This document shows, in pieces, positions 8,302 through 18,733 of a stretch of 64,000 nucleotides of DNA (positions are counted from its first letter, which is position 1; the number at the start of each line of letters is the position of its first letter). Under the pieces are notes generated by a model. The model was not told the origin of the DNA and searched no databases. It saw only the letters and a list, made by a program, of their open reading frames with translations. The position numbers and the translations under genes were made by a program. The stretch is from Streptomyces hundungensis (GTDB lineage Bacteria > Actinomycetota > Actinomycetes > Streptomycetales > Streptomycetaceae): positions 4,154,001 through 4,218,000 of the forward strand of contig NZ_CP032698.1 of assembly GCF_003627815.1 (NCBI RefSeq), given 5' to 3'.

Positions 8302-9099
8302 CTACGCCATCACCGGCAGCACCGCCGACAGGTCCGCCCGCTCTCCGCTCGCCGCGACCCTCGCCCCGTCGAGCGCCTCGGCCCAGCCCGTGCGGCCGGT
8401 GGCGAGGCGGATCCAGGTGAGCGGGTCGGTCTCCACGACGTTCGGCGGGGTGCCCCGGGTGTGCTTGGGGCCGGCCACGCACTGCACCACCGCGTACGGC
8501 GGGATCCGCACCTCGACCGAGCCGCCCGGCGCCTTGAGGGCGAGCGCGTCGGCGAGCAGCCGGGTGCAGGCGGCGAGCGCCTCACGGTCGTGGGGGACGG
8601 CGAGTTCGGGCAGCGCGTCGTTCAAGTCGGCGGTGTGGACGGTGAGTTCGACGGTCCGGGTGACCAGGACGTCGGCGAAGCTCATCGCGCCGAACCGGGT
8701 CGGCATGAGGCGGTCGTCCGCGGTGGTCGCCAGGAGTTCGGCGGTGCGGGCGGCCCGCTGCTCGAAGAGCGCGTCCAGATCGGGGGTCGATGCCGCCAAC
8801 TCCCTTGTCTGGTCGTCGACTTGGCCGGACACGGCGGCCGTGCGGAACGGCCAGTCGAGCAGCGCGACCTCCTGCTTGAGCGGCTCCGCCTCGGCGAGGT
8901 AGCGGTCCAGCATGCCGAGCGCCATGGTGTGGTGCGCGACGAGTTCGCGCACCGTCCAGTCGCCGAGCCGGGTGGGCCGGGCCAGCTGCTCGGGCGTCAG
9001 CGTACGCACGGCCTCGTGCACGTGGGCGAACTGGGCGAGGACGGCGGCCCGGATCTTCGCCGGGTCGTACCTGCGGGTGCGCTTCTTGGCCGGGGGCAT
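8302..9099 (-). CDS. Maleylpyruvate isomerase / mycothiol-dependent family protein with SCP-like tail
   Basis: The 265 residues begin with a DinB/MDMPI four-helix bundle: AVLAQFAHVHEAVRTLTPEQLARPTRLGDWTVRELVAHH. His residues in VRELVAHHTMAL and in ELTVHTADL are the usual metal ligands of the mycothiol-dependent enzymes. The C-terminal part (VEVRIPPYAVVQCVAG, then DPLTWIRLATGR) resembles the sterol-carrier-like domain often fused to this family. Substrate unknown. It follows purL across a repeat-rich gap of 395 bases on the same strand. Confidence 0.8.
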   Translation of the reverse strand: MPPAKKRTRRYDPAKIRAAVLAQFAHVHEAVRTLTPEQLARPTRLGDWTVRELVAHHTMALGMLDRYLAEAEPLKQEVALLDWPFRTAAVSGQVDDQTRELAASTPDLDALFEQRAARTAELLATTADDRLMPTRFGAMSFADVLVTRTVELTVHTADLNDALPELAVPHDREALAACTRLLADALALKAPGGSVEVRIPPYAVVQCVAGPKHTRGTPPNVVETDPLTWIRLATGRTGWAEALDGARVAASGERADLSAVLPVMA

Positions 9100-9117
9100 G
9101 AACCGAGCCTACGCCGG

Positions 9118-9395
9118 GCCGGGGCGCCGCCCCAGACCCCGTATCGCGCCTTAAGGGCGCTCGTCCTCAAACGCCGGACGGGCTGAAAATGCCCATGCAG
9201 GCCGGCACCGAGTAGCTAGGGGCGCGGGGAACTGCGCGACCAGCCACCCACGGTCCGCAGGATCGAGCGGGTTTAGGGGCGCGGGGAACTGCGCGACCAG
9301 CCACCCACGGTCCGCAGGATCGAGCGGGTTTAGGGGCGCGGGGAACTGCGCGACCAGCCACGCACGGTCCGCAGCGTGAAAGGGGACGGCGGCGG
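9118..9395. repeat. Composite intergenic repeat, locus 1
   Basis: It begins with a GGGGCGCCGCCCCAGACCCCG element, then CGCGCCTTAAGGGCGCTCGTCC, then three tandem units of about 57 bp starting AGGGGCGCGGGGAACTGCGC at 9218, 9275 and 9332. The same modules recur at about 20.4, 35.5 and 50.5 kb. It lies directly downstream of the purL stop, reading left. Confidence 0.9.
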
Positions 9396-9494
9396 GGGGG
9401 TTCCCCGCGAACGCGTCGCCGCCTGCACGCACTTCGGCCCCGCACCCCCTCAACAGGGGTACGGGGCCGAGGAGTTGGCGCGTACGGCCGGACC

Positions 9495-11743
<2,249 letters not shown>

Positions 11744-11747
<4 letters not shown>

Positions 11748-12478
11748 GCGTTGACCAGCTTCTTCAGGATCGAGGTGAAGAATCCGAGGCCGTCGGTACG
11801 GCCCGTACCGATCAGCGGCTCCACGGCGTGCTCGGGGTGCGGCATCAGACCGACGACGTTGCCGGCGGCATTGGTGATGCCGGCGATGTCACGGAGCGAG
11901 CCGTTGGGGTTGCCGTCGAGGTAGCGGAACGCGACCCGGCCCTCGGCCTCCAGCTCGTCCAGCGTGCGCTCGTCGGCGACGTAACGGCCGTCCATGTTCT
12001 TGAGCGGGACCCGGATCTCCTGGCCCGTCTCGTAGTCGGCGGTCCAGGCGGTCTCCGCGTTCTCCACCCGCAGCCTCTGCTCACGGCAGATGAAGTGCAG
12101 GTGGTTGTTGCGGAGCATGGCGCCCGGCAGCAGGTGCGACTCGGTGAGGATCTGGAAGCCGTTGCAGATCCCGAGGACCGGCATACCGGCCCTGGCCTGC
12201 TCGATGACCGTCTCCATCACCGGCGAGAACCGGGAGATGGCCCCGGCCCGCAGGTAGTCGCCGTAGGAGAACCCGCCGGCGAGGACGATCGCGTCGACCT
12301 GGTGGAGGTCCTTGTCGCGGTGCCACAGGGAGACCGGCTCGGCCCCCGCGATGCGCACGGCCCGCAGACTGTCCCGGTCGTCGAGCGTGCCGGGGAAGGT
12401 GACAACGCCGATTCGGATGTTGCGCAGGCCCGAAGGGCCTTCGGGCAGGGCGGCGGTGGGAGACGGGAGGGCAGTCAC
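11744..12478 (-). CDS. purQ: Phosphoribosylformylglycinamidine synthase, glutaminase subunit
   Basis: PurQ hydrolyses glutamine and passes ammonia to PurL. The class I glutaminase triad is visible: Cys105 in GICNGFQ, and His214 and Glu216 in [18 protein letters not shown] is the oxyanion-side loop. The 244 residues include an N-terminal extension of about 18 ([17 protein letters not shown]) compared with the core starting at [10 protein letters not shown], so a shorter start cannot be excluded. The GTG start overlaps the purS stop by four bases (GTGA at 12475-12478). Confidence 0.97.
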
Positions 12479-12729
12479 TTGGACTGCTCCTCGACCTTGA
12501 CGGTGAAGTCTTCGATGACGGTGTTGGCGAGGAAGGTCTCGGCCATCTCGTGGATACGGGCGAGGGCGGCCTCATCGACCGGCCCGTCCACTTCCAGCTC
12601 GAAACGCTTTCCCTGACGTACGTCGCCGATCCCCTCGAAGCCGAGACGGGGCAGTGCGCGCTGCACCGCCTGTCCCTGCGGGTCGAGGATTTCCGGCTTG
12701 AGCATGACGTCGACTACGACGCGTGCCAC
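12475..12729 (-). CDS. purS: Phosphoribosylformylglycinamidine synthase, PurS subunit
   Basis: PurS bridges PurQ and PurL in the three-part FGAM synthase. The protein has about 84 residues: [25 protein letters not shown], then [11 protein letters not shown] and [11 protein letters not shown], all family-typical. GTG 12729 is preferred because GGGAG lies five bases before it; the GTG at 12735 would overlap that site. It is the first gene of purS-purQ-purL. Confidence 0.97.
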   Translation of the reverse strand: MARVVVDVMLKPEILDPQGQAVQRALPRLGFEGIGDVRQGKRFELEVDGPVDEAALARIHEMAETFLANTVIEDFTVKVEEQSK

Positions 12730-12787
12730 TGGCACTCCCGGTGTGGTGTGGTGCGAAGGCGGTTCCCTCAGAGTACCCGCCCGAAAA

Positions 12788-12803
12788 ATCTACGCGGGTA
12801 GAT
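12788..12803. promoter_or_regulatory. Palindrome ATCTAC-GCGG-GTAGAT between purS and lsrL
   Basis: This perfect 6-bp dyad with a 4-base centre lies 59 bp before the purS start and about 250 bp before lsrL. It is the best operator candidate for the purSQL unit. The cognate regulator is not known to me. Confidence 0.5.
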
Positions 12804-13050
12804 ATCGGTAACGCCTGATCACGTTCCGGTTTCGGCGACGACAACACGTGGGAAAAATCCCGAGAAAAAGTCGACGAAGTCATTGCGTGGAGACACGCTG
12901 ATGCAATTGGCTGGGCTTCACATTGCAATGGGTACCGCTGTACAAAGGAATCCCAGCGAAAACAACATTGCTCCATAACAGCCGCAAGGCCGGTATCGCC
13001 GCACGTCAGGCATGTGAGGGCGGCGACACCTCAGGAAGGAACCGATATCC
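12804..13050 (+). promoter_or_regulatory. AT-richer lsrL upstream region
   Basis: About 250 bases before lsrL are visibly richer in A and T than the surroundings, with words such as GGAAAAATCCC, GAAAAAGTC and ACAACATTGC. Lsr2-type proteins prefer AT-rich DNA, so this is a plausible autoregulatory target as well as the promoter. The ribosome site AGGAAGGA is at 13033-13040. Confidence 0.45.
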
Positions 13051-13368
13051 GTGGCTCAGCGCGTAGTGGTCACACTCTCCGATGACATCGACGGCGGAGA
13101 AGCGGCGGAAACGGTCACGTTCGGCCTGGACGGAAAGGTCTACGAGATCGACCTCAATCCCGCCAATGCAAAGAAACTGCGCAAGGCGCTCGCGCCTTAC
13201 GTGACGGCGGGCCGCAAGCACACGAAGTCCGGCAGGACCTACCGGCACACCGCCGTCGCCCCCGACCCGGCGGCCGTCCGCGCCTGGGCACGCTCCAACA
13301 AGATGGACGTACCCGCCAGGGGCCGGATCCCGAAGAAGGTCTACGAGGCCTTCGCCGAGGCGAGCTGA
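13051..13368 (+). CDS. lsrL: Lsr2-family nucleoid protein (LsrL type)
   Basis: The 105 residues have the Lsr2 two-domain plan. An N-terminal dimerisation domain (MAQRVVVTLSDDIDGGEAAETVTF ends near residue 55) is joined by a basic linker to a C-terminal DNA-binding domain with the AT-hook-like Arg90-Gly91-Arg92 in PARGRIPKK. Lsr2 proteins bind AT-rich minor grooves, bridge DNA and silence foreign genes. Streptomyces has two; the one next to purS is LsrL. Starts at GTG 13051 and is followed by a perfect 16-bp terminator stem. Confidence 0.92.
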   Translation: MAQRVVVTLSDDIDGGEAAETVTFGLDGKVYEIDLNPANAKKLRKALAPYVTAGRKHTKSGRTYRHTAVAPDPAAVRAWARSNKMDVPARGRIPKKVYEAFAEAS

Positions 13369-13369
13369 C

Positions 13370-13409
13370 CCGGTGTCCGGGGCGGCCCTGCGCCCGCCCC
13401 GGACACCGG
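13370..13409 (+). terminator. lsrL terminator
   Basis: A perfect 16-bp stem CCGGTGTCCGGGGCGG/CCGCCCCGGACACCGG with an 8-base loop starts two bases after the lsrL stop. It has no T-run, as is usual in Streptomyces. Confidence 0.75.
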
Positions 13410-13491
13410 AGTTGCACGACCCCCCCGCTGATCAGCTAGAGTCTGGAGCACGCCGAGGGGCAAGGCCGAAAGGCCCGGTCCACCGGAGCGT

Positions 13492-13563
13492 GCGGGTGTA
13501 GTTCAGTAGTAGAACACCCCCCTTCCAGGGGGGAGGCGCAGTGTGCAATTCCTGTCACCCGCT
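13492..13563 (+). tRNA. tRNA-Gly (anticodon TCC)
   Basis: Acceptor GCGGGTG/CACCCGC, anticodon stem of five C-G pairs, anticodon TCC at 13524-13526, T-loop region TGCAATTC. No encoded CCA. A promoter with TTGCAC (13412) and TAGAGT (13437), 19 bp apart, lies upstream. Confidence 0.96.
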
Positions 13564-13641
13564 CTGCATCGCCTACCGGTCCCTCTTGTGGATCAGGTAG
13601 AGTGATGCTCGCGCCGCCCAGTGAGAGCTGGTCGGAGGCAT

Positions 13642-13714
13642 GCGGACGTGGCTCAGTTGGTAGAGCATCACCTTGCCAAGGTGAGGGTCGCGAGTTCGAA
13701 TCTCGTCGTCCGCT
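13642..13714 (+). tRNA. tRNA-Gly (anticodon GCC)
   Basis: Acceptor GCGGACG/CGTCCGC, anticodon stem TCACC/GGTGA, anticodon GCC at 13675-13677, T-loop TTCGAAT. No CCA is encoded. It is 78 bases after the first tRNA-Gly, with TAGAGT at 13598 as a possible -10. Confidence 0.97.
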
Positions 13715-13723
13715 CAGGAAGCA

Positions 13724-13756
13724 CGAAGGCCCCGGTTCATCGAACCGGGGCCTTCG
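13724..13756 (+). terminator. tRNA-Gly terminator
   Basis: A 15-bp stem CGAAGGCCCCGGTTC/GAACCGGGGCCTTCG with a 3-base loop lies 10 bases after the tRNA. Confidence 0.85.
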
Positions 13757-13857
13757 TCATGTGCCCGGCCGCTCGCCCCGGACCAACTGACATTTGTCAT
13801 GGCCGGCGATGACAGCGCGCACTGCCCCGGCCGCCGTTCCCGCGGAACGCTGACGTC

Positions 13858-14802
13858 ATGGCAGGAACAGCAGATGTGATCGAGGTCGAGGAGCTGCGGC
13901 GGACCTACGCCGGGGGCTTCGAGGCCGTTTCCGGAATCTCCTTCTCCGTGGCGCGCGGCGAACTCTTCGCGCTGCTCGGCACCAACGGCGCGGGCAAGAC
14001 CTCCACCGTCGAACTCCTCGAAGGTCTCGCCCCGCCCAGCGGCGGCACCGTCCGGGTGCTCGGGCACGACCCGTACACCGAACGGGCCGCCGTCCGCCCC
14101 CGTACCGGCGTGATGCTCCAGGAGGGCGGCTTCCCCGCCGAGCTGACCGTCGCCGAGACCGTCCGGATGTGGGCGGGGTGCACCAGCGGGGCCCGCCCGG
14201 TCGCCGAGGCGCTCGAACTGGTCGACCTCGCCCGGCGTTCCCAGGTGCGGGTCAAGCAGCTCTCCGGCGGCGAGAAGCGCCGGCTCGACCTGGCGCTCGC
14301 CCTGCTCGCCCGGCCCGAGGTGCTCTTCCTCGACGAGCCGACCACCGGCCTGGACGCCGAAGGGCGGCGCGCCACCTGGGAGTTGGTGCGGGCGCTGCGC
14401 GACGGCGGCACCACCGTCCTGCTGACCACCCACTACCTGGAGGAGGCCGAGGCGCTCGCCGAACGGCTCGCGATCCTGCACGAGGGACGGATCGCGGCGA
14501 GCGGCCGTGTCGATGAAGTCGTCGCCGCCCAGCCCTCGCACATCTCCTTCGATCTGCCCGACGGCTACCACCTGGGCGACCTGCCGCCGCTCGACCGGCT
14601 CGGCGTCGTCGGCCACGAGACGGCCGGGCGGACCGTACGGCTGAAGACCGACAAGCTCCAACTCGCCGCCACCGGGCTGCTGTTGTGGGCCAGGGACAGC
14701 GACGTCGAGCTGCGGGGGCTCGATGTGCGCTCGGCCTCGCTCGAAGAGGCCTTCTTGAAGATCGCGCAGGAGCAGCACGGGGAAGCGGAGACGGTTCGAT
14801 GA
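13858..14802 (+). CDS. ABC transporter ATP-binding protein (drug-exporter type)
   Basis: The 314 residues hold a complete nucleotide-binding domain: Walker A GTNGAGKTS near residue 42, signature LSGGEKRR, Walker B VLFLDEPTTGLD and the switch TTHYLEEAEALAERL. The C-terminal extension (after about residue 225) is usual in DrrA-type exporters. It energises the membrane protein encoded next, whose ATG overlaps its stop (ATGA at 14799-14802). The four-gene layout ATPase, permease, sensor kinase, regulator suggests an exporter controlled by its own two-component system. Substrate unknown. Confidence 0.93.
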   Translation: MAGTADVIEVEELRRTYAGGFEAVSGISFSVARGELFALLGTNGAGKTSTVELLEGLAPPSGGTVRVLGHDPYTERAAVRPRTGVMLQEGGFPAELTVAETVRMWAGCTSGARPVAEALELVDLARRSQVRVKQLSGGEKRRLDLALALLARPEVLFLDEPTTGLDAEGRRATWELVRALRDGGTTVLLTTHYLEEAEALAERLAILHEGRIAASGRVDEVVAAQPSHISFDLPDGYHLGDLPPLDRLGVVGHETAGRTVRLKTDKLQLAATGLLLWARDSDVELRGLDVRSASLEEAFLKIAQEQHGEAETVR

Positions 14803-15617
14803 GCACCACACTGGACGCCGTACGCGGCCCGGCCCGGGCCAAGGAGCGCGCACTCACCTCCTCGGCGGACCGCATGAAGGCGCTGGCGCGCGCCGAACTG
14901 ACCCTGCTCGGCCGCAACAAGTCCGCCCTGTTCACCATGTTCGTGCTGCCGACCATGCTCACCTGCTCCATGCGCCCCGCCGTCCGGGGCATGGACCTGG
15001 AGCACGCCGGGCTCACCGTCGGAACGCTGCTGCTGCCCGGCGCGCTCGGCTATGTGCTGCTGTTCGCGGTGTACTCGACGCTGAGCGCCGTCTACGTCGT
15101 ACGCCGTGAGGAACTCGTCCTCAAGCGGCTGCGCACCGGGGAACTGCGGGACCTGGAGATCCTGGCGGGGGCCGCGCTGCCCATGGTCCTCATCGGGCTC
15201 GGGCAGTCCCTGCTGCTCGCGGTGGGCTGCTCGGTCCTGATGGACGTCCCGGTGCCGGGCACGGTGTGGCTCGCGGCCGTCGGGCTGCTGCTCGGCATGG
15301 GCCTGATGGGCGCACTCGCCGCGGCGACCGCGGCGCTCACCAAGTCCGCGGAGGCCGCCCAGGTCGCGGTGTTGCCGCTGATGATGCTGTCCATCCTCGG
15401 CTCGGGCATGGTCGTCCCGCTCGACGTGCTGCCCGACCGCCTCGCCTCCGTCTGCGAACTGCTGCCGCTGACCCCGGTCATCGGCCTGATCAGGGACGGC
15501 TGGACCGGCGGCGCCGGCGCCGGGGAGGTGCTGCGCGAGCTGCTCGTCATGGTTGTCTGGACGCTCATCGCGGTGCTGGTCGTGCGCAAGCGCTTCCGGT
15601 GGGAGCCGCGGCGCTGA
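14799..15617 (+). CDS. ABC-2 type permease
   Basis: The 272 residues form about six hydrophobic segments after a cytoplasmic N-terminus (LARAELTLLGRNKSALF). Typical features are VVRREELVLKRLRTG between segments two and three and a re-entrant VVPLDVLPDRLASVCELLPLTPVI loop before the last span, both seen in DrrB/ABC2 permeases. It is the membrane partner of the preceding ATPase. Starts at ATG 14799. Confidence 0.9.
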   Translation: MSTTLDAVRGPARAKERALTSSADRMKALARAELTLLGRNKSALFTMFVLPTMLTCSMRPAVRGMDLEHAGLTVGTLLLPGALGYVLLFAVYSTLSAVYVVRREELVLKRLRTGELRDLEILAGAALPMVLIGLGQSLLLAVGCSVLMDVPVPGTVWLAAVGLLLGMGLMGALAAATAALTKSAEAAQVAVLPLMMLSILGSGMVVPLDVLPDRLASVCELLPLTPVIGLIRDGWTGGAGAGEVLRELLVMVVWTLIAVLVVRKRFRWEPRR

Positions 15618-15637
15618 GACGAGGGGGCGACGGCGTG

Positions 15638-16852
15638 ATGGGCCGGATACGGGCGTGGCATCAACGCCACTGGCGGGACCGCAGCAGGGTCGAGAAGGTC
15701 GAAGTGCAGAGCCGGTTGATCTGGCAGTGCACGACGTGGTTCTTCTTCCTCAGCTGGGAAGTGCCGTTCGTCGTGCAGGGGTTGCGGCACGCGCCCCTGC
15801 CGCTCGCCCTGGCCGTCGCGGCCCTCGCCACGGGCGCGGCCCAGGCCTTCCAGGGCATCCGCTCGCACCGGGGCGCGCTGGACCAGTACTTGGGGCGCGG
15901 CGATGCGCCGCGCGGCCCGCTCCTGGTGTCCTGCGCGCTGTGCCTGACCTCCCTCGCCCTGGTCGCCGCGCTGTACGCCGCGCACGGCCTGAAGCTCACC
16001 GACCTCGTCCTGATCGTGCTCTACGTCGTGATGCCGTTCGGGATGACGTACAGCACCCTCACCCCGCCGTGGCCGTTCCTGTGGCGGTTCGCCCTGCTCG
16101 CACTGCCGACCGTGGCCGTGTTCGCGGCGGTCGGGGTGCGCGGCGGCCACCTGCTCGCCCTGGCGCTCGTGGTCGCCCTCTCCGGCACGTACATCCTGCT
16201 GATGGCGCGCTGCGGCGCCTGGACGCTGTCGGTGATGTGGGAGTCCGACCGGGCCCGCGAGACCGAGGCGCGCCTGGCCGTCGCCGAGGAACGGCTGCGC
16301 TTCGGACGGGACATGCACGACGTGCTCGGCCGCAACCTCGCCGTCATCGCGCTCAAGGCCGAACTCGCCGTCCAGCTCGCCCAGCGCGGCCGGCCCGAGG
16401 CGGTGGCCCAGATGGTGGAGGTGCAGCGCATCGCCCAGGAATCACAGAAAGAGGTACGGGACGTGGTGCGCGGCTATCGCGAGGCGGACCTCGGCGTCGA
16501 GATCGAGGGCGCCCGAGGGGTGTTGCGGGCGGCCGGGATCGGCTGCCGGTACGCGGGCCCGGACGACGCGCTCACCGTCGAGGCGCAGTCGGCGCTCGGC
16601 TGGGTGGTGCGCGAGGCCACCACCAACGTGCTGCGGCACGGGGACGCCCGCAGTGTGGCGATCACCCTCGCGGTCGCCGAGGCCACCGCGACCCTGGTCG
16701 TCGAGAACGACGGCGTACCGGAGCGGCCCCACGGCGCCCCCGGCTCCGGCCTCGCGGGCCTGCGCGAGCGGCTGGCCGCGCTCGGCGGGACCCTGGAGGC
16801 CGGCCCGGTGGGAGACGGACTGTTCCGGCTGACCGCGGAGGTGCCCCGGTGA
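15638..16852 (+). CDS. Sensor histidine kinase, NarL/DesK type
   Basis: The 404 residues have four to six N-terminal membrane spans (to about residue 195), no large outside domain, a HisKA_3 segment RFGRDMHDVLGRNLAVIALK with phosphoacceptor His227, and a HATPase_c end (VVREATTNVLRHG, PGSGLAGLRERL). Kinases with the sensor in the membrane bundle often detect membrane-active compounds, which fits the linked exporter. The start is ATG 15638, with GTG 15635 adjacent; the ribosome site GAGGGGG lies at 15621. The stop overlaps the regulator start by four bases. Confidence 0.92.
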   Translation: MGRIRAWHQRHWRDRSRVEKVEVQSRLIWQCTTWFFFLSWEVPFVVQGLRHAPLPLALAVAALATGAAQAFQGIRSHRGALDQYLGRGDAPRGPLLVSCALCLTSLALVAALYAAHGLKLTDLVLIVLYVVMPFGMTYSTLTPPWPFLWRFALLALPTVAVFAAVGVRGGHLLALALVVALSGTYILLMARCGAWTLSVMWESDRARETEARLAVAEERLRFGRDMHDVLGRNLAVIALKAELAVQLAQRGRPEAVAQMVEVQRIAQESQKEVRDVVRGYREADLGVEIEGARGVLRAAGIGCRYAGPDDALTVEAQSALGWVVREATTNVLRHGDARSVAITLAVAEATATLVVENDGVPERPHGAPGSGLAGLRERLAALGGTLEAGPVGDGLFRLTAEVPR

Positions 16853-17460
16853 ACCGCGTACGGGTGCTGCTCGCCGACGACGAGCACCTGATCCGGGGCG
16901 CGCTCGCCGCCCTGCTCGGTCTGGAGGACGACCTGGAGGTGGTCGCCGAGGCCGCGTCCGGCCCCGAGGCGCTCGCCATGGCGCGGGCCCACCGGCCCGA
17001 TGTGGCGGTCCTCGATCTGGAGATGCCGGGCGCGGACGGTGTGACGGTGGCCACAACCCTGCGGACCGAACTGCCCTCCTGCCGGACCATGATCGTGACC
17101 GGGCACGGCCGCCCCGGCCACCTCAAACGGGCGCTCTCGGCGGGGGTGCGCGGCTTCGTGCCCAAGACGGTGAGCGCCCAGCGGCTCGCCGAGATCATCC
17201 GGACCGTACACGCCGGAAACCGTTATGTGGACCCGGAGTTGGCGGCCGACGCGATCTCGGCCGGGGACTCGCCGCTGACCGCCCGGGAGGCCGAGGTGCT
17301 CGGGTTCGCGGCCGACGGGGCGCCCGTCGCGGAGATCGCCGAGCGGGCCGCGCTGTCCCAGGGGACGGTCCGCAACTACCTGTCGTCGGCCGCCGCCAAG
17401 CTGGGTGCGGGCAACCGTCACACGGCGGTCCGTCTCGCCCGCGAGCGCGGTTGGGTATAG
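16849..17460 (+). CDS. Response regulator, NarL/FixJ family
   Basis: The 203 residues carry a receiver with Asp10, Asp11, phosphoacceptor Asp56 (VLDLEMPG) and Lys106, then a LuxR-type helix-turn-helix (SPLTAREAEVLGFAADG ... SQGTVRNYLSSAAAKL). It is translationally coupled to the kinase through GTGA at 16849-16852 and presumably activates the operon it ends. The gene stops 22 bases before a tRNA-Gly gene. Confidence 0.94.
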   Translation: MNRVRVLLADDEHLIRGALAALLGLEDDLEVVAEAASGPEALAMARAHRPDVAVLDLEMPGADGVTVATTLRTELPSCRTMIVTGHGRPGHLKRALSAGVRGFVPKTVSAQRLAEIIRTVHAGNRYVDPELAADAISAGDSPLTAREAEVLGFAADGAPVAEIAERAALSQGTVRNYLSSAAAKLGAGNRHTAVRLARERGWV

Positions 17461-17482
17461 TGGTGTCCGCGCCACGGCGCAT

Positions 17483-17555
<73 letters not shown>

Positions 17556-17563
17556 CAACGGAG

Positions 17564-17592
17564 GAAGCCCCCGGTCATCGGCCGGGGGCTTC
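17564..17592 (+). terminator. Terminator after tRNA-Gly
   Basis: An 11-bp stem GAAGCCCCCGG/CCGGGGGCTTC is followed by TTCGTGTCG. It should end both the tRNA and the upstream operon. Confidence 0.8.
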
Positions 17593-17691
17593 TTCGTGTC
17601 GTCGTCGCGGCCACGGCGGGCGTTACCGCGGCCGGGGCCCGCGCGGCCCGGGTGAGGGACGCGCGGCCCCCGGACGGGGGCGAGGGCGGGC

Positions 17692-18591
17692 TCAGGCCCA
17701 GCGGACGCCGGTGAGCTGCTCGTACGCCTCGACGTACTTGGCCCGGGTCGCGTCCACCACGTGCTGCGGCAGCGCCGGCGGGGGCTGCTCGCTCGTGCGG
17801 TCCCAGCCGGACTCGGGCGAGGTCAGCCAGTCACGGACGTACTGCTTGTCGTAGGACGGCTGGTCGCGGCCCGGCTCCCAGCTGTCGGCCGGCCAGAAGC
17901 GCGACGAGTCGGGGGTGAGCACCTCGTCGGCGATGACGAGCTCCTCGCCCGCGAAGCCGAACTCGAACTTGGTGTCCGCGAGGATGATGCCCCGCTCGCG
18001 CGCGATGTCACGGGCCCTGCCGTACACGGCGAGGGTGGTCTGGCGCAGCAGCGCGGCGGTCTCCGCGCCGACCTGGCGGGCCACCTCCTCGTAGCTGACG
18101 TTCTCGTCGTGGTCGCCGACGGCGGCCTTGGTGGCGGGGGTGAAGATCGGCGCGGGCAGCTCGGAGCCGTTGTCGAGCCCCTCGGGCAGCGCGAGGCCGC
18201 ACACCGTACGGGAGGCGTTGTACTCGACGAGGCCGGAGCCCGCGAGGTAGCCCCGGGCCACGCACTCCACCGGGACCATCGCCAGGGACTTGCACACCAG
18301 GGTGCGGCCCGCCCAGTCGGCGGGGGCGCCGGCCGGGACCTCGCTGGAGATGACGTGATGGGGGACGAGGTCGGCGAGCAGGTCGAACCACCACAGGGAG
18401 AGCTGGGTCAGCACCCGGCCCTTGTCGGGGATCTCGGTGGGCAGCACCCAGTCGTACGCGGACAGCCGGTCGCTGGCGACCATGACCAGGTCGCCGGCCT
18501 CGTTCTGATAGAGGTCACGCACCTTGCCCGTGTGGAGGTGGGTCAGGCCCGGCACCTCAAGCGGCTCGGGCTTTTCTACGAATCCGGACAC
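17692..18591 (-). CDS. purC: Phosphoribosylaminoimidazole-succinocarboxamide synthase (SAICAR synthetase)
   Basis: PurC joins CAIR and aspartate with ATP. The 299 residues contain HTGKVRDLYQNEAGDLVMVASDRLSAYDWVLP, the ATP loop of the family, then VPVECVARGYLAGSG and LADTKFEFGFAG before DEVLTPDSSRFWP. The start is GTG 18591, five bases after GGAGGA. It is a single-gene unit here, separated from the other pur genes in this window. Confidence 0.97.
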   Translation of the reverse strand: MSGFVEKPEPLEVPGLTHLHTGKVRDLYQNEAGDLVMVASDRLSAYDWVLPTEIPDKGRVLTQLSLWWFDLLADLVPHHVISSEVPAGAPADWAGRTLVCKSLAMVPVECVARGYLAGSGLVEYNASRTVCGLALPEGLDNGSELPAPIFTPATKAAVGDHDENVSYEEVARQVGAETAALLRQTTLAVYGRARDIARERGIILADTKFEFGFAGEELVIADEVLTPDSSRFWPADSWEPGRDQPSYDKQYVRDWLTSPESGWDRTSEQPPPALPQHVVDATRAKYVEAYEQLTGVRWA

Positions 18592-18733
18592 GGTTCCTCC
18601 GCGTAGGTTGATCCAGGAGCGTTCCGATTCTCTCGCATCCGGCCGGGTACGGCGGTCGCGGGTCGGGCGGGGGCCTGCCGGTGCGCCGACGGGGTGCGGC
18701 GGGGCGGGCATGGCCCGGTCGGCGGGGGCGGGG

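Noticed and set aside
9218..9395. CRISPR array suggested by 57-bp periodic repeats
   Set aside because: The repeated unit has no unique spacers; the whole 57 bp repeats and recurs elsewhere. No cas genes are present.
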